Source: Arachnopeziza araneosa (lineage: Eukaryota; Ascomycota; Leotiomycetes; Helotiales; Arachnopezizaceae). From it: a stretch of 62,368 nt of DNA. The stretch spans positions 1 to 62,368 of the forward strand of contig QYAI01000151.1 of the NCBI GenBank assembly GCA_003988855.1, in the 5' to 3' direction. Position numbers and translations under genes: made by a program. Below the pieces are notes generated by a model. The model was not told the origin of the DNA and did not search any database. It was given only the letters and a program-made list of their open reading frames with translations. Below are positions 46,938 through 58,466 of the stretch, one piece after another. Numbering within the stretch: the stretch's first letter is position 1; each line of letters begins with the position of its first letter.

Positions 46938-47538
46938 TACGTAGACATGACATGATTGAAACATCAAGTGAAAATCGAATTCGTCCCCGATCAGAGTCAC
47001 TCAAGCGAGGCATCCGGAGGGCTGAGATTCAAGGACAGGCCTGGAAATTACCCTGCACAAGGAGCTCCCAAGACACGGCATCTGATAGCGAACCCGATGA
47101 TCAGGATTCGAAGGGCCTCCTTGGAAGGGAGAGGTATCGTCAACTAGGCTGCTTTTTCCTCGTCTCTTTTCTGATTCTGACCCCCCGTTCATGGAGTTCA
47201 TGGACGCCACAACCGCAAAGTTTCACACGCCTCGACCAGGGAGTCGCCAATAATGAGACTGGTGCGCGAGTGAGCAGTTTCGGGAAACCAATCAGGCGGG
47301 CCGAAAATGCAGAGCCTGAACACTTCTCCCTCCAGGAGCCCTTTGAGGCTTGGTCCCGGGTAAGCGCCTAAAATGTGCTGGCCCGGTTGGGGGGGGTGCG
47401 CTTCTCAGTGGATGCGGAGCCATGTGGTGGTCGTAGATTCTCTTGCCAGATTGTGTCGCGATCTTTTCTTTCACGTTCTGCTCGATGTCTGCATAGGAGC
47501 TATCGTCGAGCTCCAACTCACATTACAGCGGCTTGCAA
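46938..47538. other. Region between the MITE and the next gene
   Basis: It has frames on both strands without recognisable motifs or splice logic. It should contain the promoter of the downstream gene. Confidence 0.4.
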
Positions 47539-49147
47539 ATGTTTGAAGCCTTCTTGCAATACATCGGCATTGGCAACAAGCCTTCGCAGGCAGAGCCGCC
47601 GTCAGAACCCACCCCATCGTCGGACCACTCCTACAATGAAGGATCAGCGGATACAAAGAAGAAGGCCCTCCCCATCACAAATGTAACGCGTCAAGCGTCT
47701 CGGGAGGGTTCCTCAGACGAATGTGAAGATGTACTCGGTCATCCTTTGGCTCACGATCGAAAGCTAACCTGCTGCCCAGGAGACGTATGCCTTCGCGGCC
47801 GACGTGAAAGATAGAGAGAATAAGAAACGCTCAATCATGGCATTCCATAATCCCTCGAGTCCAGAAAATCATATATCCAGGCGCTTCGTAACCGACCTAG
47901 GCCTCTCTGTCACCAATCAATCAGATACCCCTTCCGTCGTAGTGTCATGGTCGAGTTCAAGTCTGCAAAGATTTGACGAAGCTACCGAGTTCACCGTTGC
48001 TCCTTCGGAAAGTTTTAAAGTACTCTTTGGGAGGGAAAAGAGATTACGGCGTGGAACCTCGATCAAGCAGCAGAATTACAAAGGAAAAGGGAAGATGGAA
48101 CCAGCAAGAGGAGTCAGCTTCAAGGAAGGAATCAAGAAGGGTATCCTGTACCAAGTGGAACTTGCTGATTCGGATAGCTTGGAATCGGGAAATGGACGAC
48201 GAGGGCCAAAGGTAGCAGATGTGGAAGCCCGTCTACAACTGGACGATTTAGCGGAGCCTCAGCACTCCTTGCTGGAACGACTTCACGAACGGGACAGTTT
48301 GCCTTTATCGGTAACATCCACACAAATCGGCCTACAGTCAGATGCTTCAAAATTCTGGGGAGCAGATGACACTATTTGGCTTGATTCTGGCAGCAGGAAA
48401 CATACACGACGAAATAGCTCGCCTCGGAAGCCCGTCCTGTCCACAGGCCCAACAACTGTTACATCAACACAAACATCGAACACCCCGTCAGCAAACCCAT
48501 ATGCAGTATTAGCTTCCATGTTTTCTGACTCCGCTTCAAAGAAATCAAAGAAGAAGCGCAGAAGCCCGAAGAAACAACCCAGACCCGCGGAGGAGGTGGA
48601 GATTCACCCACCCATCGCTATGCACTTGGATCCCATTTCGATTGCCACAGGAAAAATATATACTGACTCAAAGCTTAAGTATAATTCAGTGTCTGCAATG
48701 TCCGATTCAAATATAGGTCCTTTACAGCGCCATCCCATTTCTCTGAAGTGTCCGGATACATCATCCGAGAGCGGACAGATGCAGTCTGACTTCTCGAGTG
48801 AAGTCGGACAATCCATGCATACTATCATCACATCTCCAGAAGATAATGATAATAACTACATTGCATCAACACCACCAATCGATGGTTCTAATGCCTCAGG
48901 TGTCAGAGGGATGATGTATGACAACCAGAGCGAACAATGGATACCTCGGTCGAGCAATGAGAATGACAGTCGAGAAGAGAAGACACAGCATGACGTCTCA
49001 TTCTTACTTCCGATGATGCAGGGAGTTGAAGTAGCGCCTGTTGCGCTGACTGGAGGTGGAGCAAGTCATGAAGACTCTAAACAATCGCCCCAAATCCAGG
49101 GGCGAGTGAAGAAGCCTGTTAGTAAGAAACGGCCTACTGGCCGATGA
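47539..49147 (+). CDS. Disordered, serine-rich protein of unknown function
   Basis: Two exons, 47539-47730 and 47780-49147, are joined by a 49-nt GTACTC...CCCAG intron with a clear GCTAAC branch site and give 519 aa. The start MFEAFLQYIGIG forms a short hydrophobic/amphipathic N-terminus. The rest is low-complexity, rich in Ser, Asp, Lys and Pro, with a basic cluster KKSKKKRRSPKK near residue 315 that resembles a nuclear localisation signal and a basic C-terminus. One more ordered patch, GLSVTNQSDTPSVVVSWSSSS, lies near residue 95. No known domain is seen. The in-phase intron and long open second exon support a real gene; the function cannot be inferred. Confidence 0.75.
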
Positions 49148-50625
49148 TCGAAAGAGGGTAGGGGGTGGTGGTATGTAAAACACTACCAATACCTTCACCA
49201 CCTCCCTGATCTGGCTTCCCAGAGCTTCCAATTTGGATCAGAAATTCACGTGTCGTGTCACGTGATAAATGGTCAGGACCATTTGGTGAGTCTTTGAAGA
49301 CTCCTCTTAACAAAATGTTGTTCGGAATTCGCAGAGGAGATAAATCCTCGCCTCATACCACCTCACGGCATTCATTCTTTAACCAACTTGGCGTAATTTG
49401 GATTGGCATAACATTCGTTTAGAGAACAGAATAGTAGGCCAAACGTAGGCATCAAAGACGGAGCGCATACCTGGAAGCTGATTGAGGGGGCGTAGATCTG
49501 TATGAATCATGTGCGAATAGCTTTTATGTTCTTGAAGAAGAAGATCTAGAATTGTAGGCATGTTATACGTTAATTTGGTTGTAAGAAATAACAAACAATG
49601 CACTGGCGAAGCCATGCATCATCCTTTCAATCCGGTGCCATAAAATCAGAAGCCGAGTATCCATTCAGTTTCCTTGATTATTTCACCTTGTTTTGATGCA
49701 TACATCGGCAGGTGTCAAAACCCTTGCCAGTCCAACTTGCTCCTGAGATATGACTTAACCAACGTTGAGCGTCAAGAACAGAGGTGTGTACAAGCATAAG
49801 GTGTTCGAAGAGAGGAAAGCTGAGCTATAGCCCTGTCCTAATCGCTCCTTCCTCCATCTCGCAACATGGAGTCTCGTGCGTGTGGTTTGTCCCTGCTAAG
49901 ACAGAAGTTTTTTTTGCGTGGTTGGCTTTGTCATGCAGTCTGTTCACGTGGAAAATGTTGGGATTGCAATTGATGGAAGTTGAGTATGTGATATGTCTCT
50001 TCTTAGTGATTTATAGGATGTTGTTTGCGGTAGGTACTGAGATTCATACACTGTATCAACGAGCCTTTGCTGCGTTTGGGTTCGCTGGATCTTGCGTGAA
50101 GCTTGTTTGAAAGAGATGTATAGAGGTGGCAGAGGTTTGGCTATTTTGAACTTTGAACAATGGCGTGCTGTTCTTTTCTGTTGAGAATTCAAGGCTTCTT
50201 TTGATTTTATCAAGTCATCAAAAGTTTGAGTCAAGACCTATACCAGAGACGAGCCAGACGGACACGGCTGGGAAATAAGGCAAGGCTAGGTTACTCTTCT
50301 CTGTTATATCTGTTATTATGAAATTCAATGTGAATAACGCCTCAGGGTTCGGTGTATTATGCAACTTACAGATATACAAGGCATTCCTTGATCGGCTCGG
50401 AGCGGATTGAGATAACTAGTGAATGGTGCAAGAAGTCTTCTCTTTTTTGTTTGCCAATAAATCATATCGAATGCTTGTGATTCCCTGAGTGGCATAAAGA
50501 GATATCTAGCAAATTATCGAGAGCTACTTTTCTTCACCAAACTCTCCGCGTAATTTCAATCGCGTCAACTTCGCGACAGTGGGAAGAGAGCGCCCTTTGC
50601 AACTCATAAGATCTTTCGACCAACG
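49148..50625. other. 1.5-kb intergenic region
   Basis: No gene supported. It includes the upstream region of the ErgS-like gene. Open frames at 49379-49615 and 49784-50110 lack motifs and conserved-looking composition. Confidence 0.45.
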
Positions 50626-52275
50626 ATGGCCATAGACATTCAAGTCATCGACAAGGCTATCATCGCCGCGGAGACCGAGGATCCTCGCAACAATGATGTC
50701 GCTTCAAGTCCAAAAGGTAGATGGCGGAAGAAGGGCGGCAAGAAAACACGAAAATCAGCGCAACAACTAAGCAGAGCACTCAAACTATTCGAACAGCTTC
50801 AACAGACCAAGGTCTCTCAGATCAAAGATATCAAAGAAAGAATGCTTGATCAATCAAACCGACCGGTATTCGGGCCATCAAGTATCCCATCATGTCAAGC
50901 AAACACATCTGAGTACATGGAAGACATTGCCGCTGCGCTTGTGAACTCAACGCAAGATACTACCATCACTGATCATGTTGAAGATACCAAGAGTCCCATC
51001 AAGAACTGGCCTGGATTCTTACTCCCAAAGATTGATCTTCCAGGGCTCAAATTGACACCAACCTCATCTGGCGACAAACGAAAAAGCGTCCAGTTTAAAG
51101 CTGCAGTGTCCAGAACTCAAGTTTTGACTTGTGGTAGCATTATCCTAACACCGGAGTATATCAACGCATTCGAATCACTCAGTTGTCTGATCAACAGATA
51201 CAGTCAGGTGTCTCACATGGGGATGCTCGACCGATCTTACAATTACTTTATCACGGCCAAAGGTGACGGTGCTCTCTGTTTCAAGATCAAGATGAATGTT
51301 TGTCTCGTCAGTGGCGATCCACTTTGCGCTCCAGATCTATTTACTACAATCCTTGAAGAGTTTGCCGACTATCGAAAGCGCTATCATTTTGGCATCGCGT
51401 TCGTTGGAGCAAGTGATAAGTTTGCAGCGTATAGTAAAGACAATGGATGGGCGGGTATGCAATTCGGTATTCAACGCGTCCTCAATCCCCAGAACAATCC
51501 GGTTCTTGACGAGCAGAAGTCCAAAAGTATTGTCAGGCGAAGTCGACAGCTCTTGAAGGGCGACAAAGAAGGCATGACTCTGGGTGTATACATTCCCTTC
51601 CTTGGCCTGGATGAGAACCTCCAGAATAAACTTGTCGCAATCTACGAAGAATGGCGACTCGAGCGCAACAAAGATCCTACCCATCTCCAGACCTTCATCA
51701 CAGTGTACGACCCCTTCTCCCTCCCCAACGTCATGGTCTACGTCTACACCATGGACCGCTCCGGCGAGCCCAACGGCTTCGCCGCCCTCCGACGCCTGGG
51801 AGCAGAACGAGGCTTCCACATCGACCCGTGTATCGCCGCTCCTGGCGCTCCCAGGGGCATCACCGACCTCCTCCTCTTCGCCGCCATGGCCTACCTCAAC
51901 GCCGCCGGCTGCAGCCATCTCTCCCTCGGATACGAGCCGCTCTTCGAGCCCGGGTCCATCCACGGGATCCCGTCCTTCCTCCTCTCGGTCACGGCGGCCA
52001 CGTACAGCGCGGTGCTGAAGGAGCTCCCGCTCAGCGGCAAGAAGGCGTATCATGACAAGTGGTACCCGGATGAGTCGCTGAGCGGCGGGCTTCACCTGCT
52101 GTTCCCCGACGGCTTGCCAAGTCCGAGGGTGGCTTACGCTATCCTGAAGTTTTGTAATCTGAGTCTGAGGGTGTTGGTTGGGAGGAAGTGGGTGAAGTGG
52201 GTGGCTGGGTTGAAGGGGAGGGGGAGGGGGAAGGGGAAGGGGAAGGCTGAGGGAGGAGAGGAGGAGGAAGACTAA
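50626..52275 (+). CDS. DUF2156 aminoacyl-tRNA-dependent transferase, ErgS-like
   Basis: An intronless frame of 549 aa. The N-terminal 150 residues are basic and disordered (KGRWRKKGGKKTRKSAQQ). The C-terminal two thirds resemble the DUF2156/LPG-synthase-C fold: SYNYFITAKGDG, VCLVSGDPLCAPD, EEFADYRKRYHFGIAFVGAS, IVRRSRQLLKGDKEGMTLGVY and LLLFAAMAYLNAAGCSHLSLG. In fungi such proteins transfer an amino acid from charged tRNA onto ergosterol: ErdS is fused to aspartyl-tRNA synthetase, and the standalone ErgS makes ergosteryl-glycine. No synthetase domain is fused here, so ErgS-like is the better guess. Ser/Gly or other lipid acceptors remain possible. Third-position GC content rises sharply from about 51690 to the end, and the last codons form a G-rich tract encoding Gly/Lys/Arg repeats. 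Confidence 0.75.
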   Translation: MAIDIQVIDKAIIAAETEDPRNNDVASSPKGRWRKKGGKKTRKSAQQLSRALKLFEQLQQTKVSQIKDIKERMLDQSNRPVFGPSSIPSCQANTSEYMEDIAAALVNSTQDTTITDHVEDTKSPIKNWPGFLLPKIDLPGLKLTPTSSGDKRKSVQFKAAVSRTQVLTCGSIILTPEYINAFESLSCLINRYSQVSHMGMLDRSYNYFITAKGDGALCFKIKMNVCLVSGDPLCAPDLFTTILEEFADYRKRYHFGIAFVGASDKFAAYSKDNGWAGMQFGIQRVLNPQNNPVLDEQKSKSIVRRSRQLLKGDKEGMTLGVYIPFLGLDENLQNKLVAIYEEWRLERNKDPTHLQTFITVYDPFSLPNVMVYVYTMDRSGEPNGFAALRRLGAERGFHIDPCIAAPGAPRGITDLLLFAAMAYLNAAGCSHLSLGYEPLFEPGSIHGIPSFLLSVTAATYSAVLKELPLSGKKAYHDKWYPDESLSGGLHLLFPDGLPSPRVAYAILKFCNLSLRVLVGRKWVKWVAGLKGRGRGKGKGKAEGGEEEED

Positions 52276-53445
52276 GGGAGGAGGGAGCTGCAAAGAGAAA
52301 CCTCGTGTTAGATAGTTGTTGAAGTAATCTAATTGTTGCGCTGAATGTCTCTGAATATCTTGAATTTTGTGAGTTGTGATCAACTTTCGGATCTTTAGAA
52401 TTGTCCTTTAGAGTATAAGAGCTCTTACACAAGCTTATTCCATCAGACTGTCGAATTTCAAATATGATGACAACGCAGCTGAAAGTCGCGGTCATTGTTG
52501 ATTTTAATATTCGAAATCAAGAATTTGTTCGTCATGGAAAATCCGAGACCAGAAATCGAAAGCTACGAGGGAAGGGCACTGCTTAATATAGCTCAGCAAG
52601 GCTTTCTTTTTGGAATCAAATATTTCCTATTTAAATATGCCAGGGAAACCCTGTCTAGAATATATTTTATTACTATATTATGGATCTGAGTAAAGCTATA
52701 TACCTCTGCAACAGACCATTCAAACCATTTGGCGGTGTACGGGGACCAGAAGATCCGTTACGTGAGTGCGAAGCTGAGCAGCGAAAATGACCGTCAGCCC
52801 CCGGAGGGTTTTCCCATCCAGCAGCAGTCTTCTATAAACCGAGAGAGATTTGCAGATGCGGGAGTCGAGATTACCCAGCGCTGTGGATCTTCCACGGCGA
52901 TGAGTGCTTGACTGCGTCAGCCTCGAGGTCCCCGGCATGTACCAGAGGATCAGACGTGATGGAGCCAAAGAGCAGCAGCAAAGAAGGCACGGCAGATTTG
53001 GAAGCCATAGGCCTGCCTCGAATAAGTGCATTGCAGTACTCCTCTGCTCTGAGTACTGATTGAAGGATTGTACATTCCATACAGTCGTTTCCCAGGACAT
53101 CGCTAACATGAGGCCACAGTTTGCAAGTGCAAGAACCGTTTTGAATGCAAGAGTTGGGAATATATACAATTGTATTCCTAATTAGAAGTTCATGAAAATA
53201 ATAAAAATCAAAAGCGCCATCGGATTGTACTCTAGATTTTACAGATCTGACATCCATAACTTCAGTATCTGTTCAATAATAGTAAAGCTTTCTGAGTGCT
53301 CAGTAGAAACAACTGAATATATCACCACAGAGTATAACTTGAGCTTGATTCTGTAGTCAAGTGAGACGTCGCAGGCTTCGAGCCTCGGGCCTTAATAGGA
53401 GGCTTGCTATGAGCTTCAGCAGAAACCTGCTCGTTTTTCTTTCCT
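52276..53445. other. Convergent intergenic region
   Basis: No gene is supported between the converging ErgS-like and RhoGAP genes. Frames on the minus strand at 52720-53257 have no motif and no start/splice logic. Confidence 0.45.
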
Positions 53446-54906
53446 TCAACGTTGGTCGATCAATAAACTGTCCTGGTTTTCCACTATGAACACCATCGTA
53501 TCCGCTGCACGTGTATGATCTTCAATGGACATCTCGTTCAGTGGTCGTGAGAGCAATGATAGCTGGAAGGCCGCAACGAGGCGTTGCGAGGTCATGAAGT
53601 TGCTGTCACAGTTAAATGCAAAGATAGCAAGGATATCGAGGAGGTAGAGTAGCAGCATCCGGTTAAGTGGCGGTAGAATTCTCATCAGTCCTTGTAGAGT
53701 AGCGATGCTTTGAGAGGGGTCGAGATCCTCGTTATTGTTGTCAACAGCCGCTGTGAATTGCTCATACAGCTCAAATGTAATGAGTGGCTCTGGGAGGAGT
53801 TTTAAGTATCTTAAGAGACAACTGGCAGCGTCATAGGTGTCGTATCCTGTTGTCTCCGTTCCAGGGTCTAGATTTCTGGCATATCCGGTCTCCCAGTTCA
53901 ATCCTTTGCCGAAGTCATGCTTAGCGATGTCAAAGATCATTTCAAGGTTGTGTATGTTTTTTGCAGAGCTACTTCGGCTAAATATGTTCTCCATTTTAGT
54001 TCCTGCAAGGTCGTCAGAGCATTCACAGAAGGAAACTATGAAGAGTATTCAGAACGTTGAAATCTTTGCCAATATTCTGAGGGTGTTGATCCAGAAGATT
54101 TGAACTGCAGTAACTCATACCTTTTTCCTTGAGGAAAATTCCAATTTTACCGACTACTATCGGTATGAAGCCGTATAAATAGGATTGCCCATTCTCATCA
54201 ACTAGAGTGATTCCGGTGTTTGCATATACAATGCTCTCTCTCAACTGGACACCAAAAATCCTCTCTGGATGGGGAGTAACAGGCTCGGAAATATCAAGAT
54301 TGCCCGAGGATTTCCTGGGCTTTTTAGCAGTTATGCCAGCAGCGAATCGGCTGAGACGTCCCCTGAGAGAGCGGGAGTTAGGACTTTCAATCGGCCCTTG
54401 ACTTTTGTTCCCCTCACTCTCAATCTCGACAGCGCTATCATTGAATTCGCCAAATTGATATACCTCACTATTACTTAGGTCAGATGCATAAACTGAAAGG
54501 GCTTTAACTGCTAAAATCGAAATGTTATCTGACAGACTCAGTCCTGAAAGCATCGACTAAGACGCCGTCCTTCCGGCTGCAGTAATCACCGAGAATGCTT
54601 CACTGTCACCTCTTCTTTCCGATCTTTGATAAACCCAAGAGTTCTGAAGAACCTTCTTAAAAGCAAACCCTCCGGTCTTGCATATCCTTTGGTGCAGCCT
54701 TGCTTTTTGAAGCTAAATTTCCAATCGCTGAAGATATCTTTTGAGCCGCCGTGAGAAGACCCACGATGGCCATGGAGACGCTGAGCGGATCCATCTTCAA
54801 CAGAGAAGCATTCAAGGATGGTAGCTATTGATGGGATGGTTAGAATAAGATAAGAGCTGCTTGAGGCTACGAAATTGGGATCGAGAGATGGTAATGCGGC
54901 TGACAC
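53446..54906 (-). CDS. RhoGAP-domain protein lacking the arginine finger
   Basis: Three exons, 54610-54906, 54121-54556 and 53446-54002, give 429 aa. The RhoGAP domain starts at about residue 195 (IFGVQLRESIVYANTGITLVD) and continues with YGFIPIVVGKIGIFLKEKG, FGKGLNW, LLRYLKLLPEPL and LPPLNRMLLLYLLDIL. In active relatives the segment GIFR-LSGS supplies the catalytic Arg; here it reads NIFSRSSS, so position 253 is Ser. The later conserved Asn of NLAxxF is Arg (RLVAAF, about 385). The KxLPEPL core is kept. The protein probably cannot stimulate GTP hydrolysis normally but might still bind Rho-type GTPases. Its domain is complete, so it may be a diverged paralogue rather than a wreck; intron 2 (118 nt) is longer than usual. 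The N-terminal 100 residues show no domain. Confidence 0.8.
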
Positions 54907-55541
54907 TGTGCGCCGCTTTTACTTGCATTTCATGCAAGAAATGGCCTCAATTTGGACTGAAATATAAAGCATTTAAGCATGTAGTCAATCCTGCTTAGCA
55001 TGGTCGGTCTACTCCAAGTGAGTTGCGGCGGGCGAATCAATTACTAATTCCTACCTGATTTAAATGCATTTTATTGTACATTAAATTCAAGAAGGAAGGA
55101 ATTAGTAACGATAGGAACATGATCAACCAAGCATAGAGCAATGCTATTGGTATATATGAAAAAGTCTAAGGGGGAGGAGGGATTGCAATATTCTAGGTAG
55201 TGATTATATTTTTTGCTAATCTTTCCGTGAAAGACTCAAGACTTGTGCACTAACAAGAAAGCATTCAGAGCCAAGTGGCTATAATGTTTTCAAGGTCGAC
55301 AAGTAAACCTTAGGCAGGGGGCAAGAGGGTGATAACGTAACTCGCTTAGCAGCCCCTTTGAGGTCATCACAAATGGCTTTTAACGAAAGCCGTAGAACCC
55401 CTCCACCCCTTATCCCACAACATCGTGCTCATAGATCTTAATCCATCTCGCAGCTGCTCCCTCCATCACACGCCCATCACCAAAGCCTAGAGAACATCGC
55501 GCAAGTCGATCTCTTGTTGCTTGAGCACCTTGCCTGCGAAA
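54907..55541. promoter_or_regulatory. Divergent intergenic region between RhoGAP and DUF2461 genes
   Basis: About 635 bases, AT-rich in the middle, separate the two divergent starts and should include both promoters. No discrete site is recognised. Confidence 0.4.
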
Positions 55542-56864
55542 ATGGTCAGCAAAAAGCGGAAGGCCGCCGCCGTCGACGCGCCTGCAACCCACTCACGTCG
55601 GAGTAGCGGTCGTCGCGTCGCCAAAGCACGTGTGAGCTACCAAGAATCCCAGTCCGATATTGAAGATACACAAAACGACGATGATTTCAAAGCGCAGGAC
55701 TCCGAGAGCGAGAAGGCTCAAAGCGATGAAGAGCTGGATGAGGATGACGAAGGAGAGTCAGATGCGCCTGAAGCAGAAGATGGCTCCGATAACGAGTATG
55801 AGAAGAAACTGATGACGCAAGGATGGAAGAAGAAGAAGGGCAAGTATGGAAAATGGGAGATGGTGATAGATGTTCCGCAAGCGAAAGATGCCGGCGATAC
55901 ACCGTATGAAGATGAGAGAATCCACCCCAATACAATGGACTTCTTGAAAGACTTGAAGGAGAACAACAACAGAGAGTGGCTGAAATTTCACGATGCGGTA
56001 TTCAGGTTAGTGCTTTAGGCCGAATCAGATTTCGTTGTTCTAATCGAGAAAAGACAAGCAGAGAAAGACTGGCATATGTTTGTCGGCGCATTGTCGCCAG
56101 TTGTGTCTGCAAAGGATCCAACAATTCCAGAACTGCCAATCAAAGATATAATATTTCGAATCTATCGTGATGTTCGCTTTTCCCCCGATCCAACACCTTA
56201 CAAGCCTTACTTTTCCGTCGCTTGGTCTCGTACAGGTAGAAAGGGACCTTATGCACATTACTACCTCCATCTCCAACCTGGAGGAGAGAGCTTCTTGGGT
56301 ATGCCTTCTTCCGAACCGCCTCATGGAATGGAACTAACCTAAAAGCAGGTGGAGGATATTACGCAAGCGACAATTTGACTCTGGCCTGTCTTAGAGAGGA
56401 CATTGATCAACAGCCACATCAATTCAAGTCCATCCTAATGGGCGAGAAGCTCCGCAAAACATATTTTCCAAGTGCCGGGAAGGATGAGAAGAAAGTCGTG
56501 GCGGCATTCTGCAAGGTGAACGAGGGCAGTGCATTGAAAACTAAACCAAAGGTATGCCAGAATAGTTCCAAACCGAGTCCCGGAACAAGGATTCATTGTA
56601 GAGATGTTGCAGCTTGCTAATTGGTATAGGGTTATACTGCCGATCACAAGGATGTCAATCTACTCAAGCTTCGTAACTTTGTCATGAGCAGGAAGATTTC
56701 GGATGCCGAGATCACAGGACCAAAGGGACTAGAAGTTGTAACGGATCTTGTCGAAGCTCTTGAGCCTTTTGTGAGTCTATCTTTTCTTCTGAAAGTCGTG
56801 AAGGCTTTGCTAATGGTCTTCTCAGATCACGTACCTTAATCACGTTGTCATGCCTGATAGGTGA
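55542..56864 (+). CDS. DUF2461 family protein
   Basis: Five exons, 55542-56005, 56054-56298, 56349-56551, 56630-56770 and 56826-56864, give 363 aa. The first 110 residues are basic (MVSKKRKAAAV) and then strongly acidic (DEELDEDDEGESD), like a nuclear protein. The DUF2461 domain follows: MDFLKDLKENNNREWLKFHD, KDIIFRIYRDVRFSPDPTPYK, GRKGPYAHYYLHLQPG, and a GGGYY turn made across intron 2. The last exon has only 12 codons (ITYLNHVVMPDR). The family occurs in bacteria and fungi, and its biochemical function is not established. All phases close. It reads away from the RhoGAP gene. Confidence 0.88.
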
Positions 56865-58466
56865 TATAAATAACGTAATTGGAATTAGTCGGAAACGGCA
56901 ATGAAATTGATCAAATATCGATTCTGTGATTCTGTCCCGTCACGTGCTAGATGGACTGTAGGTATCTTCTGAGCCCGTGACCTAGAATCGTAACATACGA
57001 GTACTTTCATGTAAGAGATAAGAAATTGGAGGCATATGCTAAATCTCCACCAAGTTTGTGCAAATGAACCCAAAGTTCTATATGAAATGAGCTCTTGCCA
57101 AGCCACTAGTTCTACATGTGCCGATGTTTTCTCTCCCTTCGTGAGCTGGGACCCGAGAATATCACGCATTCGACATGGTAATGCTATAAACTATTACACA
57201 CTAATCTATTCATCTGCCAGCTGTTTTTGCTCGAGTCCCAGTACTGTAATCACGAGAGATGTCAAAAATTGCCATGTCGATATCAGGCTTTTTCCAATCA
57301 CAAGTTGACTCACCACTTCCCATGCCAAGAGTAAATCCATAAGAGCCGTGGCTGACGAAAGCTCCGCTTAGCTCTCTGCCAGCCTTTTCTGACGTGTATC
57401 TGTTCTCGGAAATATCTTGAGCTTCGACTTCGATATAATAGAAACAACCGAATCAGTCGCAAGCCGAGTAGCCCGTCCTTTGCTCGCAATCTGCAACTCC
57501 CCGGTCTTATTCAGACTCTACTCGGCACGGCCAATTAGCTCCTTGATGATCTCTTCATTTGATTCGGCGAAATGTCCAAGCGAAGGGAGTGAAGCATTGT
57601 AGTCTTTGCGTCCAATCAACCAAATTGTACCGTCATTCCGTCCGAAAAATTCGAGCTGTTCACCCACGATATTGTCGAATATAATAAACGCTATCGTCTT
57701 TTCTGTTGCTTGGTCGGAATCTCGATACCTCACAACCACGCGCTTACGGGATCTCGCGCTGCCTTTGCTCAGGCTGGCTCAAGCCCGGCAAATGATCTGC
57801 TGACAATATGAGAGAGTCTTCGAGTAGGAAGAGAGGTGAGTACAGAAATCTTCAGGCTTCCATGCTATGCAAATGAAACTGATGTCTCAGACAAGGCGTA
57901 TGCTGGCTGGTAACCACGTCGTGGGCGTACTTTGGAACGAGACTATGCAAGCCGCGATCGGAGGCTCAGAGCCGATGTTTCTTTTATAGATTGAGTATTT
58001 ACTTCATGAGAGCTTTGATAGATATTCAGCTTACGAAATTGAATTTCAGATCCACCTTTTCAACAGATGAGAGCCGCCAGCCACCTTGAGTGTTGTCTTG
58101 TAGCAGTCAACTGCCGCGTGCGGGCACTGTGCTACCTTAAGTCAGCGGGTATGGCGAAGCAAACACACTGAGCCGAACTCACTTGATGTCTTTCCCACAC
58201 TCACCTCAAGGTCCTTCCGCACCACGAGTCAGAGTTTGACTGGTCCGGGAACATCAAAAAAGCTCTTGAACTGCGAATTATCGTCATCCTCAGCCTTCGT
58301 TGGTCCGCTTGCGGCGGTTGCAGTTGACTTGAGATGGTTGAGGACATGGCCTGAAGCTTGCATCATTGCAGACATATTATTCAAAGGAATCCAGCGTCTT
58401 CTTCTTCTTCGCCTCGTGGGTGACTGTAACTGAGAAGCGGAGATGCAGTCGATGAGTCGTACTTTC
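56865..58466. other. Region before the receptor relic
   Basis: No supported gene. A minus-strand frame at 57518-57739 (protein-like, containing TIAFIIFDNIVGEQLEFFG) may be a relic exon. The N-terminal half of a patatin domain, with the GxSxG nucleophile, is expected here if the receptor were complete, but I could not find it. Confidence 0.4.

Noticed and set aside
51337..52383. Minus-strand frame of 348 codons antisense to the ErgS-like gene
   Set aside because: It is a by-product of the GC-rich 3' half of the sense gene; its product is low-complexity.
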